Source: Paramylibacter ulvae
GTDB lineage: Bacteria; Pseudomonadota; Alphaproteobacteria; Rhodobacterales; Rhodobacteraceae
Assembly (NCBI RefSeq): GCF_014652655.1
Contig: NZ_BMZF01000008.1
Coordinates: forward strand, 62,001 to 126,000
DNA length: 64,000 nucleotides
Direction: 5' to 3'
Shown here: positions 19,035-28,153 of the stretch, one piece after another
Position numbering within the stretch: the stretch's first letter is position 1
Layout: each line of letters begins with the position of its first letter
Notes under the pieces: generated by a model
Databases searched by the model: none
What the model saw: only the letters and a program-made list of their open reading frames with translations
What the model was told of the DNA's origin: nothing
Made by a program: the position numbers and the translations under genes

Positions 19035-19709
19035 TTACATCGCCTCTTCTTGTTCTTTAAGGCGTTTTGCCGCCTCTTCTACGTCGTCTTCGGCCTCGTG
19101 GCTGACGATCATCATGTCGATTTTACCCGTCCATACGGCCCATCCCGCTTGTAAAAAGCGAAACAGTAACAAAGCCATGGACACCGGTAGCACCAGATAC
19201 GGCACGACCTTTGGCAATTTTTCATAAGCGTCCCCGTCGTTAAAAACGTCAGACAACCAATTTAGAAAAAACGGCACGGGGATATCTTGGGTTTCATACC
19301 AACCCCGTCCACGCGTGGTTTCATCAAACCCTAGTGGGAACCAGCGCCCTTCGGTTGGATACAGATTTGCAAACGGCGCCCAATAATCCCAAGCACCTTT
19401 CAACAAGAAAAAAGCATAGGCGATACATGCCACGGCTGAAATCAACGCCAAAATGCGTCTTATGCGTGACCCTGCCATATTGATAATGGCATCCACACCC
19501 AAATGCGCTGATTTTTTAACTGCATATGATGCGCCCAGCAATACCAGCCAAGCGAACATGAATACGGTCAACTCGAGCGCGTAAAATATATTGGAATTGA
19601 AAACATAACGGGCGACAACATTGGCAAATGTCATCAACGTCATCATGCCCAATAAAAACGCAATTAGGTTTTCTTCCAGACGATCCGTCCAGCGTTTGGC
19701 AAATGTCAT
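19035..19709 (-). CDS. dctQ: TRAP transporter small permease subunit
   Basis: The 224-residue protein has four membrane segments with the DctQ pattern (LIAFLLGMMTLMTFANVVARYVFN, then FAWLVLLGASYAVKKSAHLGVD). A periplasmic insert between helices three and four (residues about 105-150) and a charged C-terminal tail make it slightly longer than most. It pairs with DctM. Confidence 0.9.
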   Translation of the reverse strand: MTFAKRWTDRLEENLIAFLLGMMTLMTFANVVARYVFNSNIFYALELTVFMFAWLVLLGASYAVKKSAHLGVDAIINMAGSRIRRILALISAVACIAYAFFLLKGAWDYWAPFANLYPTEGRWFPLGFDETTRGRGWYETQDIPVPFFLNWLSDVFNDGDAYEKLPKVVPYLVLPVSMALLLFRFLQAGWAVWTGKIDMMIVSHEAEDDVEEAAKRLKEQEEAM

Positions 19710-19739
19710 TGCCGCCTCCCCAATTTTGGATAAAGAAAT

Positions 19740-19764
19740 GCCGCTGCCCCGATGGGACAGCGGC
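19740..19764 (-). terminator. Hairpin between dctP and dctQ
   Basis: GCCGCTG (19740-19746) and CAGCGGC (19758-19764) form a 7-bp stem, extended inside by CCC/GGG pairs. It sits directly after the substrate-binding protein gene, where partial termination or mRNA protection would favour DctP over the permeases. Confidence 0.65.
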
Positions 19765-19774
19765 GATATGATGT

Positions 19775-20779
19775 TTAGTTAGACATCATGTTGATTTTTT
19801 GCGCGGCTTCAATGTTGTCTGTGCCAACGTCGCCTTCGAATTTCGCCCAAACGGGTTTCATCGCATCAACCCATGCTTGGCGTTGTTCTGCTGTCAATTC
19901 GCGCACAACACCACCCGCAGCAATAACAGATTCTTTTGCTGCTTGGTTTACCGCAGTGGATTCTTTGTTACGTGTTTCGGTCACTTCGTGAACGATTGTC
20001 AGGAATTGATCGCGCACATCAGCGTCCAAACCATTCAACCAGTCTATATTTGTCACCAACAGGTAATCCAAAATACCGTGATCCGTTTCGGTTGTGCCGT
20101 CCTGAACCTCGAAGAATTTTTTACCATAGATGTTTGACCATGTATTTTCTTGGCCATCTACAACACCCTGTTGCAAGCCGCCGTATACTTCGGAAAATGC
20201 CATTTTCTGTGGGCTTGCACCCATGGCTTCCATTTGGGCAACCAATACATCAGATGATTGCACGCGGAATTTCAAACCGTTTGCATCTGTTGGAACCAAC
20301 AATGGTTTGTTTGCTGACATTTGCTTCATGCCGTTGTGCCAGTAACCCAAACCTTGCAGACCGCGTTTTTGCATGCTGTCCAACATGGCTTGGCCCGCGT
20401 CGGAGGCTTGGAATGCTTCTACTGCGGTGATGTCTTTGAACATGAATGGCAGGTCGAAAATGCGGAATTGTTTGGTGAATTTTTCAAATTTTGACAATGA
20501 AGGCGCGGCCAGTTGTACGTCACCTTGTAGCATTGCTTCCAAAACTTTGTCATCGTTATACAATGTTGAATTTGGGAAAACCTCCATACAGGCTTTGCCA
20601 TTCATTTCATCGTTCACGCGCTGTTCCAACAAAGACGCTGCAATCCCTTTTGGGTGTTTGTCTGTGTTTGTTACGTGGCTGAATTTGATTACCACTTCGC
20701 CTTCGTCACATGCTGCAAATGCAACACCTGGAACCAAAGCAACCGCTGCAACACATGCAGCTTTCAAAAAAGTTTTCAT
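19775..20779 (-). CDS. dctP: TRAP transporter substrate-binding protein, DctP family
   Basis: The 334-residue protein has a signal peptide (MKTFLKAACVAAVALVPGVAFA) and the DctP fold: IKFSHVTNTDKHPKGIAA, DLPFMFKD, and the conserved substrate-carboxylate arginine in LKFRVQSSDV, then GGLQQGVVDGQENTWSNIY. It binds a carboxylate, probably a C4-dicarboxylate, in the periplasm. A GGGAGGC ribosome site precedes the ATG. It leads dctPQM and diverges from dctBD. Confidence 0.93.
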   Translation of the reverse strand: MKTFLKAACVAAVALVPGVAFAACDEGEVVIKFSHVTNTDKHPKGIAASLLEQRVNDEMNGKACMEVFPNSTLYNDDKVLEAMLQGDVQLAAPSLSKFEKFTKQFRIFDLPFMFKDITAVEAFQASDAGQAMLDSMQKRGLQGLGYWHNGMKQMSANKPLLVPTDANGLKFRVQSSDVLVAQMEAMGASPQKMAFSEVYGGLQQGVVDGQENTWSNIYGKKFFEVQDGTTETDHGILDYLLVTNIDWLNGLDADVRDQFLTIVHEVTETRNKESTAVNQAAKESVIAAGGVVRELTAEQRQAWVDAMKPVWAKFEGDVGTDNIEAAQKINMMSN

Positions 20780-20919
20780 AATAGCCTCCCAAAGCTTACG
20801 GATGATCCGTGTAGGGTTAAAACTAAAGTGTTGTTTAAATCTTTAGGCAAACAAAAAATTGATATTTATTATTTTCGTTATTTTTCAATATCTTGGTATA
20901 TATGATTTTGGTAAATTTC

Positions 20920-20947
20920 AAAAATGTGCGAACAACCGCACATTTTT
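20920..20947. promoter_or_regulatory. Long inverted repeat between dctP and dctB
   Basis: AAAAATGTGCG and CGCACATTTTT form a perfect 11-bp inverted repeat with an AACAAC spacer. It lies 140 bp upstream of dctP and about 66 bp upstream of the preferred dctB start. It could be the DctD binding site, or a hairpin terminator with T-runs on both strands. Confidence 0.5.
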
Positions 20948-21013
20948 AATATCTGTTTGAAACCGTTTGTCATATGGTTGGAACATATAAATTTAGCGAG
21001 ATTCGCCCCGCCA

Positions 21014-22759
21014 ATGTTCCACATTTTGCATCGAAAATATTTAATACTCTATGCGGTGCTGGCCGTGGCGATTGTGTTGGCAACATTTTGGTTTGAAACG
21101 CGCAGCGGGCTTAACCAATTGGCAAAAACGGGTGGGGTGCGGTTGGAACAATCACGGGATCGATTATTGGGACAACTGACCAGTTTTCGCCAGCTTCCAA
21201 ATGTATTGGCACGTCATCCACAAATTATTGCCACTGTGAAAACCCGCGCAAACCTGCCAGAGGCGCGTTCGTTTTTGTTAAACACCAGCCTGTCCACGGG
21301 GGTGGAGGACATTTATCTGTTGGATGATACAGGCCAGATTATAATCACGTCAAACATCACCGAGCCAGATCATTATGATACGGCCATGTTTCATAACCGC
21401 GCCGATATACGTGCCGCGTTTAATGGTCGGCTTGGGTTTTTTCATGCGATTGATCCGATTGATCAATCCCGCGATTTCTTTTTCGCGCGGCGCATTGATT
21501 TTGATGGTGTTTATGGGCGCGGTGTGGTTGTGGTGCAGGTGGATATCGCCAGCTTGGAATTTGACTGGCAGATCGACGAAGATGTAATTGCATTCTTTGA
21601 TGAAAACGAGGTCGCATTTGTGACCAATCGACAAAACGTATCAATGCGACGATTGTCACCTGTAACGTCTCCGCTCTTGCGTGCGGAATACTACCCGCAA
21701 TCGGCAACACGGCCGTTTTTTGATTATTCGGTGCGTCAAAAATTTGGACATGATTTGTGGTGGTTTGATGATGATAGCGGATCTGCATCAGAAAAATTGA
21801 TGGTGTCACGTTTTGTGCCCCAAATTGATCTTACCTTGCGAGTGTTCATGAAAACCCAAAACACCAAGGCCGCGGCGTTGTTACAAACACAACTGGTTGC
21901 CGCCATGTTGGCGATGATCGGGTTGGGCTTTTGGGCATTATCCCAACGCCGCAAACGGCTGGCGGATCGTTTGGCAATCGAAGAGGCTGCAAATGCTCGA
22001 TTGGAGGCACGCGTTGAGGATCGCACAAAACAATTGCGCGAAACCCAAGCGCAGTTGATCCAAGCGGGTAAGCTCACAGCACTTGGCCAGATGTCCGCAA
22101 GTATCAGCCACGAGTTGAACCAACCAATGGCGGCCATTCAAAATTTTGCGCAAAACGGAACCAAACTTTTGAAAATGGATCGCGCCACGGATGCTGCACA
22201 AAACTTTGATCATATCAAAGGACAGGTTGATCGGATGAGCCGCATTATCAAAAGCTTGCGTGCATTTGCGCGCAAAGAAAAGGAAACCATCGCACCCGTC
22301 GATGTCCAATCTGTGATCCGTGACACCGTGGATTTGTTGTCGCAACGTTGTGACGATGAAAATGTCACGCTGCATTTTCAATCGTACCCATCGCCGATCA
22401 TGGTGATGGGGGGGCATGTGCGTTTGCAACAGGTGTTTATTAACCTGCTGAACAACGCATTTGATGCGGTGCTTGATCAATCTGACAAACAGGTGTGGAT
22501 CACGATTAATACCTTACCTGAAATTGTCCAAATTATCGTTGCGGATTCTGGCAAAGGTTTTGCTGATGAAACGCGCGTGTTTGAACCGTTTTATTCCACC
22601 AAAGATGTCGGCGCGAGCAAGGGAATGGGGCTGGGTTTGTCGATATCATATGGCATCATTGGAAGCTTTGGTGGCGAGCTAACCTGTCAAAATGGGGCGA
22701 ATGGTGGTGCAGAATTTTGTGTAAAATTGAAAAGCGCAGCGCAAGGATCAACACCATGA
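21014..22759 (+). CDS. dctB: C4-dicarboxylate sensor histidine kinase
   Basis: DctB-type kinase of about 581 residues: N-terminal membrane segment (YLILYAVLAVAIVLATFWF), a periplasmic double-PAS sensor region (GVEDIYLLDDTGQIIITSN), a second membrane helix, and a cytoplasmic coiled coil. The H-box is SASISHELNQPMAAIQNFAQN; N, G1 and G2 boxes are INLLNNAFDAV, DSGKGF and GMGLGLSISYGI. The upstream ATG at 20924 overlaps the 11-bp inverted repeat and has no ribosome site, so the ATG at 21014 is preferred, also without a clear one. It overlaps dctD by four bases. Confidence 0.88.
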   Translation: MFHILHRKYLILYAVLAVAIVLATFWFETRSGLNQLAKTGGVRLEQSRDRLLGQLTSFRQLPNVLARHPQIIATVKTRANLPEARSFLLNTSLSTGVEDIYLLDDTGQIIITSNITEPDHYDTAMFHNRADIRAAFNGRLGFFHAIDPIDQSRDFFFARRIDFDGVYGRGVVVVQVDIASLEFDWQIDEDVIAFFDENEVAFVTNRQNVSMRRLSPVTSPLLRAEYYPQSATRPFFDYSVRQKFGHDLWWFDDDSGSASEKLMVSRFVPQIDLTLRVFMKTQNTKAAALLQTQLVAAMLAMIGLGFWALSQRRKRLADRLAIEEAANARLEARVEDRTKQLRETQAQLIQAGKLTALGQMSASISHELNQPMAAIQNFAQNGTKLLKMDRATDAAQNFDHIKGQVDRMSRIIKSLRAFARKEKETIAPVDVQSVIRDTVDLLSQRCDDENVTLHFQSYPSPIMVMGGHVRLQQVFINLLNNAFDAVLDQSDKQVWITINTLPEIVQIIVADSGKGFADETRVFEPFYSTKDVGASKGMGLGLSISYGIIGSFGGELTCQNGANGGAEFCVKLKSAAQGSTP

Positions 22760-23991
22760 AGCCCCAAGTGATATTGATCGAAGACGATGATGCCTTGCGC
22801 ATGTCGCTGGCGCAAACGCTGGATATCGAAGGGATCACGGTTATTCAGGCCGATGGTTTGGCCCAGGCAAAACGTGCAATTCGTGCAAATTTTGCGGGTG
22901 TGATTTTGTCCGATATTCGAATGCCTCATTATGACGGGTTTGATGTGTTGGCGCATGTCAAAGACACCGATCCAGATTTGCCCGTGGTGTTATTGACGGG
23001 CGAGGCTGACGTGCCCATGGCGCTGCGCGCGATGAAAGAGGGTGCATATGATTTCTTGGAAAAACCCTGTGCCACAGAAACTTTGTTAAAGGTTTTGTAT
23101 CGTGCAATTTCGCATCGCAGTTTGATCACACAAACGCGCAGCTTGGAACAAAAAATCCGCCACAGCGACGCGGCATCGGTTCATTTTCCAGGGAAAACAC
23201 CTGCGTCAAGGAACCTGCGATCCAACCTGCGCCGCGTAGCCCCCCTACCCGTTCATGTGCATCTATACGGGCCGCGCGGGGTTGGCAAAAAGCTGGCGGC
23301 CTATACCATTCATAATCTTTCGCAAGACAGAGACGTCAATCTGGCAATCAATCTGCAAGATGCCCAAGCGGACGAAATCGCAACACTGAACGTGCCCGAT
23401 GCTCCTTGTGATTTGTCACTGAAAAATGTCGAATTGGCCAGTCCTGCACAACAGGCAGATTTGCTTGCATTGATCCATGCACATCCCAATTTGCGTGTGA
23501 TTTTATCCAGTATCCATTCAATGGACTATCTGATGAAACGTGGGTTTAGCGAAGATCTATTTTCTGCCTTGAATCTGGTTGAAATCAACGTTCCCACCTT
23601 GAAACGGCGCCGCGATGATTTGCCAGTGTTGTTTGAGGGTTTTGCCCGCCACACGGCGCGCGCATTAAACACCGACATGCCCCAAGTTCCCCAAAGCGTA
23701 TATGCAAATGTGATGGCAAAGGAATGGAATGGTAATTTGCCGGAATTACGTAATTATGCCCGCACGATTGTGCTGGGATTAAGTGTTCGCAAACACACGC
23801 CTCAGGAATTGACACTTGCCCAACAAATGGATGCGTTTGAAAAATTGGTGCTGTCTGAAACGCTAAAACGTAACAAAGGCAAGGCGGTTGATACCGCCAA
23901 ATCGTTGGGACTACCCCGCAAAACGTTTTACGATCGCTTGGCGCGTTACGATTTGCGGCCAAAAGATTTCAAACAAACGGATCCACAATAG
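22756..23991 (+). CDS. dctD: DctD-like response regulator lacking the sigma-54 contact motif
   Basis: The 411-residue regulator has an N-terminal receiver domain (LIEDDDAL, phospho-acceptor Asp in ILSDIRMPHYDGF, Lys in FLEKPC), a central AAA+-like domain and a C-terminal Fis-type helix-turn-helix (NKGKAVDTAKSLGLPRKTFYDRLARY). Walker A is altered to GPRGVGKK, and no GAFTGA loop is found where sigma-54 activators have it. It therefore probably acts with sigma-70, or as a repressor. The start is set by the ATGA overlap with dctB and AAGGA upstream. It likely controls dctPQM. Confidence 0.87.
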   Translation: MKPQVILIEDDDALRMSLAQTLDIEGITVIQADGLAQAKRAIRANFAGVILSDIRMPHYDGFDVLAHVKDTDPDLPVVLLTGEADVPMALRAMKEGAYDFLEKPCATETLLKVLYRAISHRSLITQTRSLEQKIRHSDAASVHFPGKTPASRNLRSNLRRVAPLPVHVHLYGPRGVGKKLAAYTIHNLSQDRDVNLAINLQDAQADEIATLNVPDAPCDLSLKNVELASPAQQADLLALIHAHPNLRVILSSIHSMDYLMKRGFSEDLFSALNLVEINVPTLKRRRDDLPVLFEGFARHTARALNTDMPQVPQSVYANVMAKEWNGNLPELRNYARTIVLGLSVRKHTPQELTLAQQMDAFEKLVLSETLKRNKGKAVDTAKSLGLPRKTFYDRLARYDLRPKDFKQTDPQ

Positions 23992-24051
23992 ACTTGCGTC
24001 TGTTGGGGGGATTCTTAAACTGTTTTAAACCGTCCAAGCAAAGCAGAGACC

Positions 24052-24960
24052 ATGCATCAATACGTTTTTTCTGGCTTACGGGTGTCCTCTGAATTTAAGT
24101 TCACGATCGCTGATTGCGAACCATTTGATGGTTCGCCAGATGTTACAATTCGTTTTGTCCAATATCTGGAAAAACCATTACATCCGATTTTTGCCGATGA
24201 AATCGTGACGGCCGCGCCAAATGATGTCTGGTTTTGTGCATCAGGCGACTTGGCTTATCGCGTAAAAGATGGGAGCGAGATTTTGATCCAACGGGGCGAA
24301 AACGTGCCCGATGCTGATGTGAATTTATATCTGGTAGGTACGGGTTTTGGGGTATTGTGCTTGCAACGTGATCTGATCCCATTTCATTGCTCTGCGGTGG
24401 AATACAATGGTCACGCGGTGGCGTTCAGCGGTGAATCTGGCGTTGGGAAATCAACGCTTGCGGCGGCGTTGTCACAACTTGGTTATGGGCACGTATGCGA
24501 TGATGTGTGCATCGCAAATTCCGCGCAAACACCGATGCGTGTTCAACCGATGCCAAAGGGATTAAAGCTTTGGGATGATGCGGCGGCACAGCTTAATATT
24601 GCACAGGGTGCGCGTGTGTCCGCCGACCTAGATTTTCACAAATCCTATGTCAACGTGGATCGCGCGGATCAAACGGGTGGATTGATGTTCAATCGCATCT
24701 ATATTTTGGACAATGATATTGCGCCCGAATTTTCAATTCATGAATTGAAAGGTGCGGAAAAACACGCCGAGTTGCGCCGCGCAATTTATCGCGAAGAATG
24801 GCTTCATTTTTTGCAAGAACCGCGCAAAACATTTGATCTGGTCTCAACCCTTGCGAGCAAGGTAGCGGTGTTTGCATTCAAACGTCCCGATGATTTGTCG
24901 CGTATCAAAGAAAGCGCAAAATTTCTGGCGCTGCATTTTGATGATGGGGATGCTGAATGA
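24052..24960 (+). CDS. HPr-kinase-like protein, putative lasso-peptide tailoring kinase
   Basis: The 302-residue protein has an HprK-type P-loop AFSGESGVGKSTLAAAL (loop residues 127-135) and the paired aspartates CDDVCIA (150-151) that act in phosphotransfer in HPr kinases. It lacks the N-terminal domain of bifunctional HprK/P, and no HPr or PTS gene is nearby. Homologous kinases in paeninodin-type lasso clusters phosphorylate the C-terminal serine of the precursor. The precursor here also ends in Ser. It overlaps the ATP-grasp gene by four bases. Substrate assignment is inference. Confidence 0.8.
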   Translation: MHQYVFSGLRVSSEFKFTIADCEPFDGSPDVTIRFVQYLEKPLHPIFADEIVTAAPNDVWFCASGDLAYRVKDGSEILIQRGENVPDADVNLYLVGTGFGVLCLQRDLIPFHCSAVEYNGHAVAFSGESGVGKSTLAAALSQLGYGHVCDDVCIANSAQTPMRVQPMPKGLKLWDDAAAQLNIAQGARVSADLDFHKSYVNVDRADQTGGLMFNRIYILDNDIAPEFSIHELKGAEKHAELRRAIYREEWLHFLQEPRKTFDLVSTLASKVAVFAFKRPDDLSRIKESAKFLALHFDDGDAE

Positions 24961-26186
24961 ACCGATCACGGGTTCAAAAACGCTGGCGACAATTGCGCAA
25001 AAAACTGGTGCAAAACCACCCCGATGGATTGATTGATTTTTCAAGAGTATTGCGCTGGTCAGCGAGCGAAAAATTTTATCCCCACGTCGAGATTTCGCAG
25101 ATGTTTCGGGCACGATTTTCAATGATCACTACCTTTGCAATGTGGGTTTTACAGATTTGGTATGGCCTGCGTTGGGTGTTATTTGATGCATGGTTCAGCA
25201 TTTTTCGCGCGATAAATGATTATGCAGATCATAGCGACATGGCGCGATCTGCACAATTTTGGCGTTTGGTGAAATATACATTCAGTTACGCGATCCCCGC
25301 GTCGGATTTGTATGAAAATGGCCTGATGACGCCTAACGCACCCGTGTTGGATTATGTATTTAGCACCGAAACCCAAGGATATCATTTGCAGCAAAATCGC
25401 AATCATTTTGATGCGCAAAGTGCCCGTGATTTACTTGCAGATAAATCGCGATTTGGCGATGAGATGGGCAAAATGGGCGTTCCCGTACCCAATACAATGT
25501 CTGTTGAACAAGCGACGCAACAAACCTTGGCAAATATGTTCCCCGCTCAAATAGATCGCATTTTTGTAAAACTGCGCAGCGCTAACGCAGGTTTTGCCGC
25601 GTTCAGTGCAACGAAAACTGCAAACGGTTTAACAGGGCAGAATTATCGGGGTGCTCCTTTGCTCCGGGCCGAGGATGTGGAACTGGCGTGGAAACACATT
25701 TTATCATTTGGTGATGTGATTATTCAGCCATTCATTTCAAATCATGCAACCCTTGCGTCACTGTCCAATACCAACACCGCTGTCACGCTGCGCCTTGTGA
25801 CTAAGTTTAATGTTAATTCCCCCCTGCCCGTTGCCGCACGGCTGGAAATCCCCGTTTGGGATTTGGAACTTGATGGCCAAATTAGCTATGTATTGTTCCC
25901 GATCAACTTGAAAACGGGTGCGTTGGAACCATCACCTAAACGTGGAATATATGGCCATGCCTTTGATACATTGATTGATGATATTTTCGCAAAATGTCCG
26001 CCGATCGTACCGTGTTGGGATGAAATTGCATCCTATTCGATACGTGCCCATCATCGCAAATTCGATCTCTATGCCATCGCGTGGGATTGGGTTATCACCG
26101 ACGATGGCCCGTTGTTATTAGAGGGCAACTCTGGGTTTGGGTTGGATACTCAACAAATGCAAAACGGTGGGTTATTGGCAGATTAA
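24957..26186 (+). CDS. Sugar-transfer-associated ATP-grasp domain protein
   Basis: The 409-residue protein resembles the ATP-grasp family linked to sugar transfer and polysaccharide loci. The core begins near residue 150 (LLADKSRFGDEMGKMGVPVPNTM), with the ATP-binding Lys in RIFVKLRSANAGFAAF. Metal-binding acidic residues lie in LLLEGNSGFGLD near the C-terminus. A hydrophobic stretch sits at about 57-85. Such enzymes usually join a carboxylate to an amine or hydroxyl. Coupled to the kinase gene, it may modify the lasso peptide or a glycan; no direct evidence distinguishes these. Confidence 0.75.
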   Translation: MNRSRVQKRWRQLRKKLVQNHPDGLIDFSRVLRWSASEKFYPHVEISQMFRARFSMITTFAMWVLQIWYGLRWVLFDAWFSIFRAINDYADHSDMARSAQFWRLVKYTFSYAIPASDLYENGLMTPNAPVLDYVFSTETQGYHLQQNRNHFDAQSARDLLADKSRFGDEMGKMGVPVPNTMSVEQATQQTLANMFPAQIDRIFVKLRSANAGFAAFSATKTANGLTGQNYRGAPLLRAEDVELAWKHILSFGDVIIQPFISNHATLASLSNTNTAVTLRLVTKFNVNSPLPVAARLEIPVWDLELDGQISYVLFPINLKTGALEPSPKRGIYGHAFDTLIDDIFAKCPPIVPCWDEIASYSIRAHHRKFDLYAIAWDWVITDDGPLLLEGNSGFGLDTQQMQNGGLLAD

Positions 26187-28060
26187 TCCTGATGGCACCA
26201 AAGATTTAGACTGTACAGGTTATGCACCCGTTCCCAATAAAATGTATCCTCTTCGTCAACCTCACCATTCATGCGTTTACTTGCGGCATCGATTTGTTGG
26301 GACAGGCGTTTAACATTTACCAATTTCACCAGATCAGGGTGCAAATCATCCAATAATTCACGCGCCATTTCATTGTAACACTGTGTTTTTGCATTGCGAA
26401 TATCACGGGTCATGATGGGTTTTCCCATATGTTTGGAATTTTGCCAAACAATGGAAGCGGGTAAAATATCATCGACCGCGCGGCGATGCAGATAACGCCA
26501 AACGCGTTTTGGCCCCACCTTTTCAATGCTGGGTGTGCGCAAATAGTTTTCAACGATCCTTACATCCCAAAGAGGCCAGCGATATTCAATCCCATAGGCA
26601 TTTCCAAAAAGTGTATGGTCATGCATCCGTGCATCAATAAAAGGTTGGGTTAATGTGCCATTCACAATCTCGCTGTTGATTGAATGATGGTTCAACACAT
26701 CAAACCATTCCGCCCGTTGTGTGGCTTCTAAATCGTATTGATCAACGATATCTTGATCGAGCAAATGAGTATCTATTTCATATTGCGCATCCGCCTCGAT
26801 ATTCGTTTGCTGATTTTTGTCGCGCCCATTGAGTAATATTTGCGCGATAAAACGAAACGGCTTTTTCAAAAAATGCCCCGGAATGAATTGCCATAATCCG
26901 CGATAATCGCGCCGTTGAATATATTCGACACTGATAAGCTCGCCATAGTTGGTGGCAACCTCGTCCCCTCCAAATCCAGTGAACATGGTTTTAATATTGT
27001 ATTTTTGCGCGGCGGTTGCGAGCAAAGACAATGAAATTTCGCAGCCATAACATGCGGGAAACCCAAGCACGGCTAAATCCTGTGTGATGGTTTCAATTGG
27101 ATCATCGTTTGTGGGCGATTCCATATGGGCGTTTTTGATACCCACCAATGCGTTCATGTCTTGAATGCATTGTTCTTCGCGACTGGCGGATATTCTGCTG
27201 AAACTGATCATTCCGTCGGGAACGGGTTTGGTCATCTGTTTTGCCAACAGCGCGATAATACTGGTTGAATCCAACCCGCCGCTGTTTTCAACGCCCATCG
27301 GATGGGTGTTGTCGATGCGGCTGGCGATTGCGGCCTCTAATGCATTGCGATGTGCTGTGACATTTTTTGGATCGCGTTGTGTGACCACCGTGGTCGCTTC
27401 ATCCCAATCACTCAGGTCTATTTTTGCGATTGTTTTATCGGCATTAATGACAACAACATGCCCAGGTGCCACTTTGATAACTGTTTCAAAGGCGGTTTTT
27501 TCGTGATGCATTGGGGCGAACGGGCTTAGGATAAATTTGGCCATCCATTCGTGGCTGCGTTGCAATTGAAATGGCACCAGTTTGCGCAGGGTTGGAATAC
27601 TGTTGGCAAAACAAATGCCATCATCATGGGGCGCGTAATAAATTGGTTTTGCACCAAATATATCTCTTGCAAAGATCAGATGATTTTCGCGCGGATCATA
27701 AATGGCGATGGCAAAATCGCCTTGAAAATTTTCCGCAAATTTTACGCCCCATTTTTGATAGGCCGCTAAAACAATCGCAGCATTATGTGGGTTCGCTTTG
27801 ATGGCAAGTTTTTGTAACACCGTATCGCGATTATCAATGCGCCCCCAAAAACAAACAACGATGCCGGTGGTGGAACACACAAATGGCAAGGTTTCGCGCC
27901 CATCGGGCAGATGGGTTTGTTCAACCACGAAACCATTTGTAAATTGGGTGATCCCAGAATTGGCAGGGTCTGCAAATGGCGACAACGTTGCGATGATTGC
28001 GTCAAGGTTTGATAAATCTTGTGCCACTGGTGTGTGAAATGAAATGTGACCAGCGAACAT
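26183..28060 (-). CDS. Asparagine-synthetase-like lasso peptide cyclase (C protein)
   Basis: The 625-residue protein has an N-terminal class II amidotransferase-like domain starting MFAG, so the nucleophilic Cys2 of true asparagine synthetases is missing. The C-terminal synthetase domain has the ATP-pyrophosphatase loop SGGLDS at 260-265. Lasso cyclases use this domain to adenylate an Asp/Glu side chain and close the macrolactam with the core N-terminus. AAGGA sits six bases before the ATG. It follows the precursor gene, with a terminator hairpin between, and is convergent with the ATP-grasp gene. Confidence 0.85.
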   Translation of the reverse strand: MFAGHISFHTPVAQDLSNLDAIIATLSPFADPANSGITQFTNGFVVEQTHLPDGRETLPFVCSTTGIVVCFWGRIDNRDTVLQKLAIKANPHNAAIVLAAYQKWGVKFAENFQGDFAIAIYDPRENHLIFARDIFGAKPIYYAPHDDGICFANSIPTLRKLVPFQLQRSHEWMAKFILSPFAPMHHEKTAFETVIKVAPGHVVVINADKTIAKIDLSDWDEATTVVTQRDPKNVTAHRNALEAAIASRIDNTHPMGVENSGGLDSTSIIALLAKQMTKPVPDGMISFSRISASREEQCIQDMNALVGIKNAHMESPTNDDPIETITQDLAVLGFPACYGCEISLSLLATAAQKYNIKTMFTGFGGDEVATNYGELISVEYIQRRDYRGLWQFIPGHFLKKPFRFIAQILLNGRDKNQQTNIEADAQYEIDTHLLDQDIVDQYDLEATQRAEWFDVLNHHSINSEIVNGTLTQPFIDARMHDHTLFGNAYGIEYRWPLWDVRIVENYLRTPSIEKVGPKRVWRYLHRRAVDDILPASIVWQNSKHMGKPIMTRDIRNAKTQCYNEMARELLDDLHPDLVKLVNVKRLSQQIDAASKRMNGEVDEEDTFYWERVHNLYSLNLWCHQD

Positions 28061-28098
28061 TGTTATTCCTTTGACAAGCCTTCAAAACCAAACACCAC

Positions 28099-28127
28099 AA
28101 ACAAAAACAGAGCCATGATGGCTCTGT
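28099..28127 (-). terminator. Intrinsic terminator between the precursor and cyclase genes
   Basis: On the minus strand ACAGAGCC and GGCTCTGT form a perfect 8-bp stem (plus-strand 28107-28114 and 28120-28127) with a 5-nt loop, followed by TTTTTG. It lies 26 bp after the precursor stop. Partial read-through would give excess precursor over cyclase, a common arrangement in peptide clusters. Confidence 0.8.
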
Positions 28128-28153
28128 CAATTCATTCACAGTGGAATGTGATA

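Noticed and set aside
20924-21013. Longer dctB N-terminus from ATG 20924
   Set aside because: The ATG lies inside an 11-bp inverted repeat, has no ribosome site, and adds residues before the natural N-terminal membrane helix.
24052-24960. Canonical HprK of the PTS
   Set aside because: It is a different length and domain layout from Rhodobacterales HprK, no HPr or PTS gene is near, and it lies beside lasso-type genes.
24957-26186. Graspetide (omega-ester peptide) cluster based on the ATP-grasp gene
   Set aside because: The ATP-grasp type is the sugar-transfer-associated one, and the precursor lacks the repeated Thr/Glu core pattern of graspetides.
26183-28060. Genuine asparagine synthetase
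   Set aside because: The Cys2 nucleophile is missing (MFAG start), and the neighbours are precursor, B1, B2 and ABC exporter genes.
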